Shown here: positions 44,084 through 44,261 of the stretch, piece after piece
Layout: every line of letters starts with the position of its first letter
How positions within the stretch are numbered: position 1 is the first letter of the stretch
Assembly (NCBI RefSeq): GCF_020176695.1
Contig: NZ_JAIWIA010000002.1
Span: 1-44,261, forward strand
Reading direction: 5' to 3'
Length of the DNA: 44,261 nucleotides
Source of the DNA: Massilia sp. MS-15
GTDB lineage: Bacteria; Pseudomonadota; Gammaproteobacteria; Burkholderiales; Burkholderiaceae_D
Position numbers and translations under genes: made by a program
Notes under the pieces: generated by a model
What the model saw: only the letters and a program-made list of their open reading frames with translations
Told to the model about the DNA's origin: nothing
Database searches by the model: none

Positions 44084-44137
44084 ATATCCTTGTCAAGTTA
44101 AGCGATATTGTTGCCGGACCTCATCGTGAGCATCCGG
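44084..44137 (-). ncRNA. ROSE-type RNA thermometer in hsp20 leader
   Basis: In the minus-strand leader, AUAUC-G-CUU (44108-44100) can pair with AAGGAUAU (44091-44084), which contains the ribosome binding site. The anti-site strand includes UCGCU, the UYGCU motif of ROSE elements, with a G that bulges. Upstream lies a second hairpin CCGGA/UCCGG (44137-44133 with 44118-44114) with inner CUCA/UGAG. This is the layout of ROSE thermometers of small heat shock genes. The pairing was worked out by eye. Confidence 0.68.
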
Positions 44138-44145
44138 TGACTCCA

Positions 44146-44174
44146 ATCTAGTGCCATGCTGTTTGACTTTCAAG
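44146..44174 (-). promoter_or_regulatory. Sigma-32-like promoter of hsp20
   Basis: CTTGAAA (44174-44168), the exact heat-shock -35 core, then 14 bp and CACTAGAT (44153-44146), a weak match to the CCCCATNT -10. Transcription would start just before the ROSE-like leader. Confidence 0.5.
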
Positions 44175-44180
44175 GCATAC

Positions 44181-44207
44181 GAAATATGGATTTTTAAGCC
44201 ATATTTC
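44181..44207. repeat. Perfect 9-N9-9 inverted repeat upstream of hsp20
   Basis: GAAATATGG (44181-44189), 9-bp spacer, CCATATTTC (44199-44207), in AT-rich DNA just above the hsp20 promoter. It has the geometry of a CIRCE element but a different sequence. It may be an operator for hsp20 or for a gene beyond the window edge. Confidence 0.55.
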
Positions 44208-44261
44208 AAATTTTATTTGCAATATGAGGCTTCATGGCCATTCCAGCTCAGGGCGGTCCGC

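Noticed and set aside
44181..44207. A CIRCE element for HrcA
   Set aside because: Geometry fits but the arms are GAAATATGG rather than TTAGCACTC.

Overview
The window reads as chromosomal DNA of a GC-rich betaproteobacterium of the order Burkholderiales, most likely an Oxalobacteraceae member close to Massilia/Telluria. The grounds are the gene order pyrG-kdsA-eno-ftsB, the dapA-bamC pair, a separate error-prone polymerase DnaE2 with a CTGT-N8-ACAG LexA box, and strongly GC-biased third codon positions. The genus is an inference; no rRNA, tRNA or CRISPR array was seen.

Layout. 1-510: a small alanine-rich lipoprotein gene and two strong terminators around a perfect hairpin. 521-7413 (minus): a long housekeeping run of alpha/beta hydrolase, PHP phosphatase, HtpX protease, YciO-type protein, site-2 protease, methyltransferase, dapA and bamC. 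7577-9070 (plus): gamma carbonic anhydrase and Hsp33. 9183-11613: an exported unknown, dps behind a palindromic operator-like site, an orphan HigA-like antidote and an orphan PAAR-like protein facing each other across a palindrome. 11691-16069 (minus): ftsB, eno, kdsA, pyrG. 16256-21095 (plus): DUF898 membrane protein, M48 protease, and a class A penicillin-binding protein. 21112-28159 (minus): cytochrome c, MuiA-like protein, gluconokinase, an orphan TupA-like binding protein, and dnaE2. A LexA box sits between dnaE2 and a divergent PhzF-like gene.

29144-32010 is a scarred stretch. It holds an rcnB-like pseudogene with several lesions, an intact M61 peptidase, an IS1595-family transposase relic and what may be the tail of a lost gene. 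Next comes the most unusual unit, 32091-35748: a two-domain KaiC-like ATPase overlapping a hybrid histidine kinase with a degenerate N-terminal receiver, followed by two tiny genes (a Gln/Glu repeat protein and a 32-residue membrane peptide). No kaiA or kaiB is present.

35752-44078 carries a small ParS-like protein, an orphan LivK-type binding protein, a three-PAS hybrid kinase, a QseBC-like two-component pair, a Deg protease and an IbpA-type Hsp20. The hsp20 leader can fold into a ROSE-type RNA thermometer that covers the ribosome binding site, downstream of a sigma-32-like promoter.

Functionally the window is rich in envelope and protein quality control (BamC, HtpX, M48, M50, DegQ, Hsp33, Hsp20, PBP1A) and in signal transduction.
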